From positions 1 to 64,000 of the forward strand of contig QPMI01000640.1 of assembly GCA_004431415.1 (NCBI GenBank): DNA of 64,000 nt, written 5' to 3'. Shown here piece after piece: positions 9,978-21,235 of the stretch. Position 1 is the stretch's first letter; each line of letters begins with the position of its first letter. The notes under the pieces are model-generated. The model was not told the origin of the DNA. It did not search any database and was given only the letters and a program-made list of their open reading frames with translations. Made by a program: the position numbers and the translations under genes. Source of the stretch: Cyanophora paradoxa (taxonomy: Eukaryota > Glaucocystophyceae > Cyanophorales > Cyanophoraceae).

Positions 9978-10760
9978 GTCGTCGTCGCCCCTGCGCCGCC
10001 GCCGCTTATCATTACGAGTCAGGGGACGACGAGTCATTATCATTACATGCGCCGCCGCCGCTTATCATGACTCGTCGCCGCACGCGCTTCGACGAGTCAG
10101 GACGCACGGCGCCGGCAGCTTCACGTTTGAAAGATCGAGCGGGCGTATGCGGACTCGTGGCTCATCCACCGCCGGCGGCGCACTCGGCGGAGCTGGGCGC
10201 GCGCCAGAAATGCGACGGCTGCTGCCACGGCTGCCCCAGCGCCGATGAGGAGGGTGCATCGAGTTGGAATTCCGCGACGCACGGCCCCTCGTGGCGCAGC
10301 GACCGCGCCGCACGCGCCGCGCTTTTCTGTGGAGGGGTGGCGAGGAACGCGCTGGCGAGCTGCACGCGCGACCTGCTCGGCAGCGCTGGAAGGGCGGACA
10401 CGAAGCCGCAGCTGCAGCTGCTGTTCATGTGCGCCATAGCAGACCCGTGCCAGACCGTGCGAGTGGGGTACGCGGGCAGAAGTTCTCCGGCGCGGACGGC
10501 TCCCGGCGCGGCGCTCTAGAGAAGGGCTACCCAATGCGGACCCTCGACACGTCGATCGGCTCTTCGCGTCCCTCAGATCGCGTCGCAACGCGGCCCAGAT
10601 TTCCTGGCAAAAACCATCTTCGGGGCTGAAACCTTGCGTGCCCGGAAGTTGCAGGACGCGCATGAATTCGCAATCGCTATCGGCGGGACGTGCGCTCGGA
10701 GGGACGGGGGAGGGGTCGGGGCGGGCGGCGGGGGCCGGGGCGGGGGGCGCCGCGGGGCGG
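9978..10760. other. Spacer with a possible targeting-peptide exon
   Basis: A duplicated segment, GCGCCGCCGCCGCTTATCAT, occurs near 9991 and 10048. On the minus strand from 10437 a frame begins MAHMNSSCSCGFVSALPALP and is rich in Ser, Ala and Arg. An adjacent frame gives a hydrophobic LLIGAGAAVAAAVAFLARAQ (about 10195-10255). This could be an upstream targeting or membrane-anchor exon of the gene at 8846-9977, but no clean splice path was found. Otherwise nothing is seen. Confidence 0.3.
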
Positions 10761-13352
10761 TCATGCGGCGGCGAAGAACTTGACGGAGCGGTCGAGGGAG
10801 GCGGAGCCGATGAAGGCGGCGTCAGGCCCGAACGCCACGTCCGTCACAGCCGCCGTGTGCTCCCCGAAAGCCTTCACCTCCTCGAAGCCCTTCGTCGCGA
10901 ACACCCTGCCCCGCCCCCGGTCGCACCGGCCCCGCGAGCAGAGGCGCCGGGCGGGGCGGGGCGCACCGGACGTTGGCGCCGGCGGCGGCGAGGTACTGAC
11001 CCGAGTAGTCGAACGCCACCGCGTTGATCGGGGTCCTGCGGGGCGCGCCTCAGGCGGCGCCGTCGCGGCGTGGCACGGTGCAGTGCGGAGCGGGCGTACC
11101 CCTCGGAGACGGAGAGGGTCTTGAAGTTGCAGGCGTCGGGCTGGCCGGCCTTGCGGAGGTCCCACAGCTTCACCGTCCCGTCGTGCGACGCCGAGGCCAG
11201 TAGAAGCTGCCGCGCGCCTCAGGCCCAGCGCCGATGCGGGGCCGGGGCGGGCTGGTGCGCGCGGACCCGTTCTCGGAGAAGGCGATGGAGGAGACGGGCC
11301 GGCGTGGCCCTCGAAGGTCGCCACGTGGCCTGCGACTTGACGTCCCACACCTTGATCAGCGCGTCCGGCGTCGCCGTCCCCAGATCAGCCCGTCCGGTGG
11401 AACGCCACGCTGCTGTACCCTGCCCGCGCCGTCAGCCCGCCGGCGACTGCCCCGGGGCAGGGAGAAAGGGATGGGCAGAAAGAGGATTGGCGCGAGCTAG
11501 AGGGGGGGGGGGGGGGGGGGACAGGGAATGTTGGAGGTCCTATCGCGCCAGAGCCGACGAGACGGCAAGACGCCACCGACCCTCGACCGTCCCTCGCGAG
11601 CCGAGGGCCCGGGGCGCGGCCGTGACACAATTTCGCATTTCTCTTCAACCTGGCTCATGAAAGATCGCCACGTTGCTTTTAAAAATGCGGACGCCACGGC
11701 GAGGCCAGACGGTGGGCGGCGGGCACCGGGAAAGAAAGGGGGACCGGGGCGGGGCGGGGTGCGCGAACCCCGTGGATGCCTGCGTCCTGGGTCTGGACGA
11801 AGCAGAAGCCGGAGCGGATGTCGAAGATCGCCCAGGTGCCGTCGTGCGAGGCCGAGACCAGGTAGTCGCCCGTCGCGTGCAGCGAGACCTGCCCGCCCGC
11901 TCAGCGCGGCCCGGCGCGGGCGGGCGTGGAGCAGCGCACCCCGACGACCTCCTCGCGTGCTCCTTAAGAGTGAGCGCCGCCTTCCAGCCTGCCGCCCGTG
12001 GTCAGGCGGCGCAACCCCAAGCAGCGTCTCCCCGATCGCGCGCACTGGAATCCTTGCCGGTCCAGACCTTCACGGTCTTGTCCGTCGAGGACGAGAAGAT
12101 GACGTTCTCCGAAGGGTGGACGAGCACATCCGTGACCTACACGCGTGCGCAGGTGACGAGAGCAGCCGTGAGCGGCACATGCCGGGCGATGCCGAGGCCC
12201 GGTGCGAGGGCGCACCTTCTGCTGTGGCCGCGAGCTCGCGACGAGCTTGCCCGCCGCACGGTTGAAAAGGATAACATCGCCATCGACGCCACCGGACACG
12301 GCCTATCGGACCGGTGAGGTGCTGGAAGAGGAATATCGCCACAGACAAGCAAGCCGCACCATGTTCGCATCGCGCGGATTGAGTCGAGGCAAGTGACACC
12401 GGGTGGGCTGGCTTGTGCATGAGCTCGTCCGACCTGCTTGACGCCTGGATCTGCTCAGGAGTTGCCAGGGACGCCGAGCCTGCCGCTTCTTGCGGCTTTC
12501 GACAACCGAGCAACTCGCGGCTCGGAGGTGAACTTGCACGAAAGGAAACAAACGACGCGCACGCGGTCGCAGTGCTCGTCATCTTCTTGACACATCGCTA
12601 GTGAGGCCGACTCGGCTTGGGCACATCGACCTCCATTGGCTCCGCGGCCGCGCTCGGAGCTGCGGCACCCTGTGCGCCTATCTGCGATAGTTGTGCCGTC
12701 GCCGCCGCAAGCGCACTGCTCGGCAAGCCCAGTTAACATCTCCGCGAATGCTGGGCGGCAGCCATCCGGAAAACGCACTTCCGGGCCTGATCGCGCTCCT
12801 TGACAAGTCGGGCGATAACCGACAAGCGGCATCGTGCTGATAGAGGGCGTGCGAAAGTTCTTGCCGAACCTGGAACTCGCGTGAGCGCGATGGGCGGCGG
12901 AATAGCGAGTCAGGGGCGGGAGGCGGAAACGGACGGTGTCCAGGTGCGCTGAGAGTGAAAGTTTCCAGCGTGAGCGCGTCCCACTCGTTCTGAAAGATGG
13001 CGAGGAGCGAGGGGATGCTCGTCGCGTTCGGTGGCCGGGGCTCACGATCTTCGAGGCGCCGGGCGAGCACGATCACATTAGCTTTCGAGCACTGAGCGAA
13101 TGCTCGCGGGGAGGGCGTGGCACGCGGCGCGAACCCTGCGGGACGAGGAGTCCTCCTTGCCATCGGCTCCTTCGTAATGGGCACGTGCCATTCGCCTCAA
13201 GGTACTTCTCGATCAATCGCTTCTCGTAAGCGTGGCCGGACTTTTCGAGATGACCGGCTCCTCCGGGATGCCGCCCGACACTGCGATCGAGTGAGGGGCG
13301 AGCGGGAAACCCCAAGCGAACGTAGTCGAACGCACGGCGCGGTGAGGCTCAT
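10761..13352 (-). CDS. PRP19: PRP19 pre-mRNA processing factor (U-box, WD40)
   Basis: PRP19 is a U-box ubiquitin ligase and core of the NineTeen complex that activates the spliceosome. On the minus strand the U-box reads SGGIPEEPVIS, then SGHAYEKRLIEKYLEANGTC and PITKEPM (about 13130-13280). The tetramerising region follows with NATSIPSLLAIFQNEWDA and QELSHALYQHDAACR, both close to the family consensus. WD40 blades come next: VSGGVDGDVILFN, VLVHPSENVIFSSSTDKTVK, GDYLVSASHDGTWAIFDI, and LASASHDGTVKLWDLRK. The C-terminus reads HTAAVTDVAFGPDAAFIGSA with LDRSVKFF before the TGA at 10761-10763. The proposed start MSLTAPC at 13352 is tentative. The frame is broken by single bases in the U-box (13241-13246) and after HDAACR (12818-12822), so this is either a sequence-error-affected gene or a recent pseudogene. 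The good conservation of all blades favours the former. Confidence 0.85.
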
Positions 13353-13931
13353 CCTGGGCGGGCTTCGTTTTTGCGAGCAGGTCCTTCCCCCCCTGTTCGC
13401 CGGGTACAGCAAACGTAGCGCATTCTCGCCCAGTGTGCGCCTTCTGCCTTCTCGGGTGGGCCGACTTTGTGCTAATGTGAAAGAAAGCTCCAAATGGAAG
13501 AGAGAAAAGCTCGTCGCGAGCACCCCGCCCAACGGCGCCCGACCGCCGTCTGCCGAGCCCGCTGAGCCCTCGCTGCGCAGCGAATGTTTGACTTCATCGG
13601 CTCGGTGGTCCGCGAGACCATCCGCGCGAACCAGCCCTCGACGGAGCAGAACGGCGGAGCACTTCGCCCGCGTAGGAGCGTGCGACGCCGCAGCATGGAA
13701 ATATCCTTTTGCCGCGTTGCCGCGCCTCACAGTCCGCTTGATGCTGCTCGCCTTGACCAGCTCGCCGCACGGTGCATGACTTCGAGGAGAAGAAGTTCAA
13801 GCATAAGTATAGGGACGTTTGTGTTTGCGTAGGATTGGTAAGATCTGCAATCAACTAGGTCTTGGGCGCGGTGATGGCACGTTGTGCGGCGGGCCGCTCT
13901 GGCATTGCAGGTGGCGAACTCGTGTGCCTGG
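13353..13931. other. Spacer without a supported gene
   Basis: A plus-strand frame at 13584-13832 opens MFDFIGSVVRETIRANQPST but soon becomes Arg/Ser-rich and resembles nothing known. Overlapping minus-strand frames look equally random. No gene is called here. Confidence 0.35.
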
Positions 13932-15587
13932 CTAACCCCTCAGGCTCTCAAGCGGGGACAGGAGCACTTGTGGCGTGCAACAGCCACAGCGGGCAGATGA
14001 GGGGGCGCTACCTGACGGAGAGCTCGCGGCTATGGCGGAGGTCGGAGCGGCGCATGGCCTTGTCGGCCGGCTCCGCGAGACCTCCAGGCGGGTGACGGGG
14101 GTAGAGGGAGGAGCTGGGCCGCCGGAGGGCGGGGGCCGGCGGGGCTGGGGGGCGGGGACGGCGGGGGAGGTGTAGGGGGAGAGGAGGCCCTGCTCGTGGG
14201 CGGCGCGGAGGAACTCGGAGGCGTTGCCGCGAGGAGGCGCTCCGCGCAGAGCCGCTCGAGGAACGCTCCGTCCTCCACCCGGTGCACCTTCTGCGCGTAC
14301 GGATCGCCGGCAGCCCCGCGCCCCGCTGCCGCCCCGTCCCCCGCGGCGAGGGGCCCCGCCCCCCGCGCCGAGGCCGGGGCCGGTAGGAGCGCAGAGTGAG
14401 GGTCGGCGCTGGCGCGGCGGGGGCCGGGGGTGCGGGAGGGAGGCGAGGTTGAGCGGGGGGACCTCCGGCGGGGCCGCCTGCGGGGGCGCCTGCGGGGGCG
14501 GCGGCTCGTACACGGTGCCCTGCGCGGCGGCCTCCTCCTGCCGGCCGCGTCGGGCGGTGCGGGCGGGCCGGGGGCACGGAAGAGGAGGGACCTGCAGCAT
14601 GAGGAGGACGGCATCCTCGCAGGGGCCACCTCTGTGCCGCCCGTCGGGCCGCAGCTGGGGGGTTCGGTCGGGTGGTGCGGGGCGGACCGTCGGGGGCGAG
14701 CCAGCCGCCGGCAGGGTTGGCGACGCGGGCGAAGAGGCCGTCGAGGAAGGCGCGTACTCCTCGTCGGTCGAGCCGGGGCTCCACACGTCCGCCACCCGCA
14801 CAGCGAGTCGTCTGCCCGCCCGCCCCCGCTCGCCCCCCGCCCCGCGTGCCGGCGCGTGCCGGCGCGGGGCGCGCACAGAAGGCGTCGTAGTCGAGGGCCT
14901 TTGCGCCGTGGCGTCCAGCCGCCAGTCGTCCTGCGCCCTACTAAGCGCCCGCCGGCGCGGGGCCGAGCTGGCGGGGCCGGCACCCGGGCGAGCGGGCGGG
15001 AGGCCCGGGTCGTCCACGCGGGGCACGAGGGAGAGGTACATCGCGCAGTTCAGCTGCACGTATCCCTCCAGCCCTGCGCCCCAGGGTCGCCCCAGGGACC
15101 GGCGCCCTCGCGGCGCTCGCGGGGCGGAGGAGGCTTGGGGCGCGCACCTACACGGTCCCGCCCCTGCCGCGCCACCTCCCAGTACTGGTCGATCGTCCGC
15201 CGCAGGTTCGGTCCTGGTGGTGGCGCGCCGTTGGCGCGGGAGCGGAGGCGGGGCGTGGCGGAGGAGGGGGCACCTGCCGCAGCTCCGTCGGGGGCGCCGC
15301 CGCCACTGCCGCGGCTTCTGGAACTGCAGCTTGCGCTGCACTCCGTGCAGCATGTACAGCCTGCGGGCCGTTTGAAGGGGGCACGCCTGCCACGAGCGGG
15401 GTCAATGGCGACGGGCTCGGCCCAAGCGAGAGCAGGTGCGGACGGGGTGTCGCAGTGAAAACTTTTCTCGCTGGCCGTTGTACCACCGTCTTGCCCACAG
15501 CTCGATCTCGTCAGGCAAGGGCTTCGGCTGTCGCACGTCGGCCGGAGGAACCCTTGCGAGCGATGTGGCAGCCAGCAGATCGCTCAC
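13932..15587 (-). CDS. Unknown protein, multi-exon
   Basis: The first exon (15587 downwards) reads MSDLLAATSLARVPPADVRQ followed by PKPLPDEIELWARRWYNG. Later exons give RRTIDQYWEVARQG, GYVQLNCAMYLSLVPRVDD, DWRLDATA, VADVWSPGSTDEEYAAFLDG with LFARVANPAGGWLAP, CEDAVLLMLQ, a Pro-rich stretch, then DPYAQKVHRVEDGAFLERLC, and SEFLRAAHEQGLLSPYTSP. The alternating acidic-helical segments ending in a Pro-rich tail resemble algal proteins of no assigned function. A one-base frame break lies between ERLCAERLLA and NASEFLRAA (about 14225-14235). The stop could be at 13932 or near 14009, depending on frame. No catalytic motif is visible. Confidence 0.5.
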
Positions 15588-16270
15588 TCCACTCCAATCC
15601 TGCGCTTCCTCGTCAGCCTCGGAGTGAAGCCAGCTGGCTGAAGCTTTGGAGTCACAGGCAACCAGCCGCAGCTAATTCTCATGCAAGGCAGCCAGCCAGG
15701 AGCTAATTCTGCTGCGGTGCTGGCCGCTGGCATGGGACGGGCTGGACGCGCTAGGAACACTAGCTGAACCGATTTCACTGGTTTCCCTATATGGCCTAAG
15801 CCAGCTGGACTGGCTAGCTGAGTGCGGCGACCTTCCAGGTTCTCGGCGAAAACTTCACATACGCATCGAGGTCGTTTCGGCGGTTTCTCATCGTCCCGGC
15901 GCCTCAACAGCCCGTCGGGCGCGCCTTCTTCTTCCACGACCATTTCGGGGGTACAGGTGCCGCGGAGAGCTTGCGAAGCCGGTCCAAGTTGCGGGGAGGC
16001 GTAAAGGTTCCGCACGCAGGCTTGGCCATCGTTCCTGGAGTCGATCATAGCTCCCGTACCGCGCCCGCTTTCCAACCGACCGTCAAGTTGCCCCGGCGCA
16101 TTCGCCGCGTCGTTGCATAACAGTCGTAGATATGGACAGGAAGGAGAAGGTTAGCGCAGCGTGCGACGCCAGCTGATTCTGGAGCGCGCCAACCAACCCG
16201 CCCGCGCGAGCTCGCCACGGCGCAGCGAAACACCAGCGATAGTTGTGGAGCCCAGCTCTGACCTCGAACC
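15588..16270. other. Head-to-head spacer of two genes
   Basis: This sits between the start of the minus-strand unknown gene and the start of the plus-strand EF-hand gene, so it should contain both promoters. It contains repeated AGCCAGCTGG/CAGCTGGCT-type palindromes around 15640-15720 and 15798-15815. No TATA box and no coding frame are convincing. Confidence 0.4.
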
Positions 16271-18271
16271 ATGCGGGGAGCCCGATCGCTCGATGTGCTC
16301 AGTGTCGACATCGGGGCGCCCCTGCGCTCGCCCCTTGGCCCAGCGGAGCGCAACCCGTTTGCCTATGACTCGCCGAAGCTACCCTCCTCCCACAACGGCA
16401 GCTGGCGAAGGAGACGCCCAGCCGCTTCCCAGCCTAGGCTCGTCGTCCTCATCCCCACGCACCTGCCGGCGAAATTCGAGTCGACGCTGCCGGCGAGCAT
16501 CGCTTCGAAGTTAAACCTTCTGAACGGCGTGGACAGCCCACGAGAGACCCCGCCGAGCTCGGCGGCGGTGCTCCGCGGCAGCCGTCCCTGCTGGGGCGCC
16601 AGAACCGGTCCGGCTCGCAGGCGCAGCTGGTCCCCTCGCGAGCGACGGGCGGCGGCTGTCGATTGCAGTTCTACAACACGTCCGTCGAGCCCGCGGCGCT
16701 CGCCCCGCAGAACCGGCGTCACTCGGTGGACCCGCGCGCCGGCCAAGGCTCCTCCGCCTCGTGCCCGGCGAGGCGGAGCCGGAGCGCGCGGCGAGGCGCT
16801 CCCCCGCCGCCCCGCAGCCGCAGCTGCAGGCGCAGGCGGGGACTCGCCGCCGGCGCGGCGGGCGAGCGTGATGGTGGGCGGGCCGCAGGGGGAGAACCGG
16901 CGCTCCTCTATCGCCTTCGCGGCCGTCCCCGAGGGCTCCCCGCTCGCCGCCAGCCGCCGCGGCTCGGTCATGGCGGCGCAGGGGCGGCGGCCCTCGCTCA
17001 TGCGGCCCGCTCGAACAGCCGCGGCGACCTCGGCTGGCGGCGGGGCGGCGGGGGGGCCGGGGCCGGGCGGGGCCGGGCGGCGGTACTCGCGGCGGGAGGT
17101 GCTCGAGCTGAAGCGGATCTTCGACAGCATCGACTGGAGCGGCGGCGGCACGCCGCTCGTCGCCGACGTCCTCCGCGCCCTCGACTCCGCCGCCGACCTC
17201 GCCATCCGACGCCTCGCCGGTCCGCCCCCGCCCCGCTCCCGCCGATGCGTGCGGGCGGCGCGCGTGCGAGCGGGCGGGCGGGGCGCAGAGGGCCTGCTGG
17301 AGCGGCTGCAGGCGAAGGGCTCGGTGGCCTCGGAGCAGGAGACCCTGACCTTCCACCAGCTCATCTACGCCCTCTACCCCTCCCTCCTCAAGTACGAGTA
17401 CGAGTTTATCTTCTCGTGGACCAGGTACCCCCGGCGCTGCGTCGGGCAGACAAGAGCCGCGGGCAGCGCCGCCGACCCCCCGCGCGCGCAGGCCGCGCGT
17501 GCGCGAGCGGAAGAAGGCGCGGCCGCTCACGAGCGAGGAGAAGGCCGAGATCGCCGAGGTACGCGGGGCGGGGCGGGAGGCGGGTGTGGCGGGGCGGGGC
17601 GGGGAGGGGGGGGGCGCGCGGCGGGGCAGATCTTCGGGCTGTACGACCGGAACGGGGACGGGTCGCTCTCGCTGGAGGAGTTCGTGGAGGCGATGCAGCG
17701 CACCGGCATCCCGAGGACGAGCTCATCGTCCGCGACCCCCGCGCCCCGCCCGCGCCCCGCCCCGCCCCGCCTGACGGGCACCCGGCAGGACGTCTACTAC
17801 TGCCACGACCTCGACCACAACTCCGTCATCTCCCTCTCCGAGTTCGAGGAGATGGCCGCACCGCCCCGCACCGCCCGCCCCGCGCCCGCGCCCCGCCCCG
17901 CGCCGGGCGCGCTGACGGGACCCCGGGGCGCGCAGATGTCCAACGCCTACCTCAGCGCCAAGGTCGTCGAGCGCGCCATGGCCAGCGTCGCAACGCCCCC
18001 GCCCGCCCCGCCTCTCCTGACCCTCCCTCCATTCCTTTCCCCTCCCGTCCCACTCCACACCCTGCATCTGGCAGCCCCGTTCCAAGGGGGCCCGGCCGCT
18101 GCCATTCGTTTTTTTCGTATTTGCTCAGACCCGCCATCTGCTCCAGCATGGCCGCGCTTCGATACGCTCTCAATACGTGCATGTGCATACTTCATCGCTT
18201 CTTATTCGCATTGTCATTTATCCTTTTGTCTTGCACGTCGCATTTTTTTGAAGTGCAAGAGCTACGAATAG
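16271..18271 (+). CDS. EF-hand protein with RRxS phosphosite-like array
   Basis: The ATG at 16271 opens MRGARSLDVLSVDIGAPLRS. A disordered N-terminal part carries six Arg-Arg-x-Ser motifs: RRHS (about 16711), RRAS, RRSS, RRGS, RRPS (16850-17000) and RRYS (about 17079). This is the PKA/AGC-kinase consensus. A folded part follows, with VLELKRIFDSIDWSGGGTPL, LERLQAKGSVASEQETLTFH and LIYALYPSLLKYEYEFIFSW. After two introns comes a canonical EF-hand loop DRNGDGSLSLEEF (about 17646) and a degenerate second one, DLDHNSVISLSEFEEM (about 17811). The arrangement suggests a Ca-regulated, phosphorylated signalling or flagellar protein. The stop at 18269-18271 is the first in frame but reads through hydrophobic low-similarity sequence; the real end may be nearer 18000. 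Confidence 0.65.
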   Translation: MRGARSLDVLSVDIGAPLRSPLGPAERNPFAYDSPKLPSSHNGSWRRRRPAASQPRLVVLIPTHLPAKFESTLPASIASKLNLLNGVDSPRETPPSSAAVLRGSRPCWGARTGPARRRSWSPRERRAAAVDCSSTTRPSSPRRSPRRTGVTRWTRAPAKAPPPRARRGGAGARGEALPRRPAAAAAGAGGDSPPARRASVMVGGPQGENRRSSIAFAAVPEGSPLAASRRGSVMAAQGRRPSLMRPARTAAATSAGGGAAGGPGPGGAGRRYSRREVLELKRIFDSIDWSGGGTPLVADVLRALDSAADLAIRRLAGPPPPRSRRCVRAARVRAGGRGAEGLLERLQAKGSVASEQETLTFHQLIYALYPSLLKYEYEFIFSWTRYPRRCVGQTRAAGSAADPPRAQAARARAEEGAAAHERGEGRDRRGTRGGAGGGCGGAGRGGGGRAAGQIFGLYDRNGDGSLSLEEFVEAMQRTGIPRTSSSSATPAPRPRPAPPRLTGTRQDVYYCHDLDHNSVISLSEFEEMAAPPRTARPAPAPRPAPGALTGPRGAQMSNAYLSAKVVERAMASVATPPPAPPLLTLPPFLSPPVPLHTLHLAAPFQGGPAAAIRFFRICSDPPSAPAWPRFDTLSIRACAYFIASYSHCHLSFCLARRIFLKCKSYE

Positions 18272-20385
18272 TGCGCGCACAAGACACGCTCGCCAAGGCG
18301 GTGGCAGCGGGGAGAGGGCCGCGGGCTAGCGCTAGCGGCTAGCGCTGGACTTGGGGCGTGGGCAGCGGAGGGAGGGCTCGCCCAGAGGCGCACCGTCTGG
18401 TCGACGACGGCGGGGCCGGGCGTCAGCGAGTCAGGGCGCCGCCACTGGCGCGGGCGGGGGCGGCGGGGCGGACCTTGTCGAAGGAGCAGGAGGCGAGGAG
18501 CTCCTCGCGCGGTGGAAGTGCACGTCGCGCTGCGCGGCGTCAGCGGAGGGCGCCGGGCAGCGCGCGGGGGCGGGGGAGGCGCACCACGACGCCCGTGTGG
18601 CCGGCGAGCTGCGGGGCGGGCGCGGCGTGAGGGGGCGGGGGCGGGGCGGGGCAGGGGGCGGGCAGGGCGGACGCGGGAGAGGGAGCGGGAGGTGCGGAGG
18701 TCCAGACGTGGATGGCGTTGTCCTGCCCCGTCCCGTGCACGTAGTGCCCCGAGGGGTGCCAGGCGTGCGCCTGCACGCACGCACCCCCGTGCCCGCCGGC
18801 GTCAGCCCCCGCCGCGTGGCCGGGTGGGCGGGGGCGGGGCGGACGGCTGCGCGAAGGCGTCGTTGGAGGCCCCGTAGAGGTTCCTGCCCCGCCGTCAGCC
18901 CCGCGCCGCCCGGCAGCGACAAAGCCGCCGCCGCGCCGCCGCACCGCACTTGCTCGCCCGTGCCGTGCGGAAGACGATGATGCGGGACTTGTCTGAGGGG
19001 GGCGCGGCGAGGTGAGAGACGGGGCGGGGCCGGGGCGGGGCGGGGGCGGGGAGGCGGGAGGGCGGGCCGGTGGAGACGGAGAGGTACTTCTCGTTGGGGC
19101 TCGCCGCGAGGTCCATCGCCGTGAAGCTCACCTGCAGCGTCCAACCCAAGTCAGAAAATCTTACAAGGACGACAAACAAAAAGGCTCACACCACGTTGTC
19201 TCCATTTATGTTCATGTTGACCTGCGCGCGCCCGCATCGGGGGGGCCGACTGGGGGCGTGCGGGGCGGGTGGGGGCACCTTGGAGCGGACGGCGCCGGCG
19301 TCGAGGTCGATGTACTCGAGGAAGTTCGAGTCGCGGCACGCCGCCACCAGCGTCTGGCCCCGCCCCGCCCCCGTCGCCCCCGGGCCCCCGCCGGGCGGGG
19401 CGGCGGGCGGGGCGCACGTGGGTGCCCGGGAGGACCTCGACGGCCTCCACCGTCCCCACGAACGCCAGCTCCGCCACCATCGCGTACCCGGCCCCGTCCC
19501 CGCCGCCCTGCGCCCGCCCCGACGGCTCGCAGGCGGGGGGCGGGCGGGGCGGGGCGGGGCGGGCCGGTAGACGCGGAGGTGCTTGTCGTAGGAGGCGATG
19601 CAGAAGAAGGAGGCGTCGGGGGCCAGCGCGCCCGCACCGCGTACTTCGTCCCCGCCGCCAGCGTCTGCACGATCGAGCGCTCCCGACGCTGCGCCCCGCC
19701 GCCTCAGGCTCCGCCGCCCCGGGGCGGCCTCGTGGGGCTGCGGGGGTGGGGCGGGCCTGTAGATGCGGGCCTTGCCGTCCATGCCGCAGCTGGAAATCTT
19801 CCGGTCGATTGGAGAAAGGGGGCCAGCTGCGGGGAGGAGCACCTGAGGAGGAGATCCCTGCTGGGGGGTCAGGGGCCGGGGCCGGCTGGGAAGGGGCGGG
19901 CGGCGCACGGGTCCTCGGGGTGGAAGTCCACGGAGAGGATCTGCCCCGCCCCGCCCCTCAGAGGCGGCTCGCAGCGCAGGCGCCCCGCCCGCCCCGCGCA
20001 CCGCCCCATCCGTCGATGGGAAAGTGATCGGGGGCGGCGTGGGCCCCCCCGCCAGCGCCCCCCGGAAGTTGACCAGGCGGAGGGACCTGTCCGAGCCGCC
20101 CGTCGCCACAAGGTCCAAATCGTGCGGCGAGAAGCGAACCTGCGCGCGCACACACGGAGCCGCGTCACACGTGGGGGGAGGAGCAGGCGACGAGCGAGCG
20201 CGGCGGACGGTCAGGATGTTGCCGGTGTGAAGCCCCTCGATGCAAGCCTTCTGCTCCGACGGGTACACGCCGGCGCCGACGATCTCGTTCAGATCGTCAT
20301 CGTCCGCCGCCGCCGCGCTCAGCCCGCCGGGGCCACGCAACATCTCAGCCTCGTATGCGTCGCTCAGAGCTGCATGTCTGAACAT
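18262..20385 (-). CDS. WD40 repeat protein
   Basis: The start at 20385 reads MFRHAALSDAYEAEMLRG, followed by an acidic stretch AADDDDLNEIVGAGVYPSEQ. WD40 blades follow, split by short introns: VRFSPHDLDLVATGGSDRSL, ILSVDFHPEDP, KISSCGMDGKARIYR, APDASFFCIASYDKHLRVYR, AELAFVGTVEAVEVLPGT, LVAACRDSNFLEYIDLDAG, AASPNEKYLSVST, WHPSGHYVHGTGQDNAIHVW, QLAGHTGVV and DQTVRLWA. About nine or ten blades are visible, enough for one propeller plus extra blades, or a longer fold. Most blades lack the closing WD pair. WD40 proteins are scaffolds, and the partner cannot be deduced. The 3' end overlaps the predicted tail of the EF-hand gene by about 10 bp, tail to tail. Confidence 0.65.
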
Positions 20386-21235
20386 TAAAACGAATTAACG
20401 TTACATGATTCCGAGCTGCGCGCACCGGCGAGGAGCGCGCTCGCGCGGTGCAGCGAGTCGGGCTCGTATGCGCGTCCTGCCTCCTCTTCGAGCGCCGCCA
20501 GCGCATGGGTGAAACCCCTATACGTAATCGATCAGGCGTAAACTCCTGTGCGCGAGGTGTGCCTACTTGTCGTGCAAATACTGGAAGACCATTTGTAGTT
20601 GGTAATCTTCTTCGCATAGGCGCGCGCCGGCCGGCTCGAAATCCGTCATCGCGATCTGATCTCGCGTTGCGCTTGCTGCTTTCCTTGGTTGAAGTTGTCA
20701 GAAGGCTGACAGAAGGCTGTCAGAAGGCTGACAGAAGGCTGTAAAGCGCCTCGTGGGGTACCGAAGAATCGGGGGGGTGGAACCCGTTGACGAAAGAGCT
20801 CCAGCCGGAGGAAATCGCGTCGCGTGGCCGCGAAGGATGGAGCCTGCACTTCCGCAAGGTCTGCTTTTTCTCTCGAGTGTCGACGCGAGCCACCCGGCCG
20901 ACAGTCCTCGCCCGCTTTCCCGCTCTCTTTTCTTTCGGCGAAAATACCCTTTTTGATTTCGAGATAGTCCGTGACCTCTCGAAGCCACGGCGGCAAGCCT
21001 AGCCGCAGCGTCCGACTCGCCGGCGATCCCGCTCAATCCCCAGCGTCGGACTCGCCGGCGATCCCGCTCAATCCCTAGCGATTCGCAGGCCGAAGGGAGA
21101 TGGAGGCGTCACCCTCTCCTGGCTTAGAAGCAGCAGGTGCGCCGCTCGCCGTCGTTCCCCGCTCGTCCCTCGTTCGTCCAAAGCACCGTTCCCCCAACCG
21201 GAGCCACGATTACCGCAGCTGATACCAGCTATCGG
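20386..21235. other. Divergent spacer with two short tandem repeats
   Basis: The spacer separates the starts of two divergent genes. At 20698-20743 the 22-bp unit GTCAGAAGGCTGACAGAAGG plus CT is present twice in tandem, itself made of near-identical 11-mers. At about 21009-21077 a 38-bp unit containing GACTCGCCGGCGATCCCGCT is present twice. No coding frame or TATA box stands out. Confidence 0.5.
20698..20743. repeat. CAGAAGGCTG minisatellite
   Basis: There are four copies of an 11-bp unit (CAGAAGGCTGA/T), arranged as two exact 22-mers. It lies in the promoter-side spacer of two divergent genes. Confidence 0.75.

Noticed and set aside
13584-13832. Small gene beginning MFDFIGSVVRETIR
   Set aside because: Only the first 15 residues look ordered; the remainder is Arg/Ser-rich, and the opposite strand is equally open.
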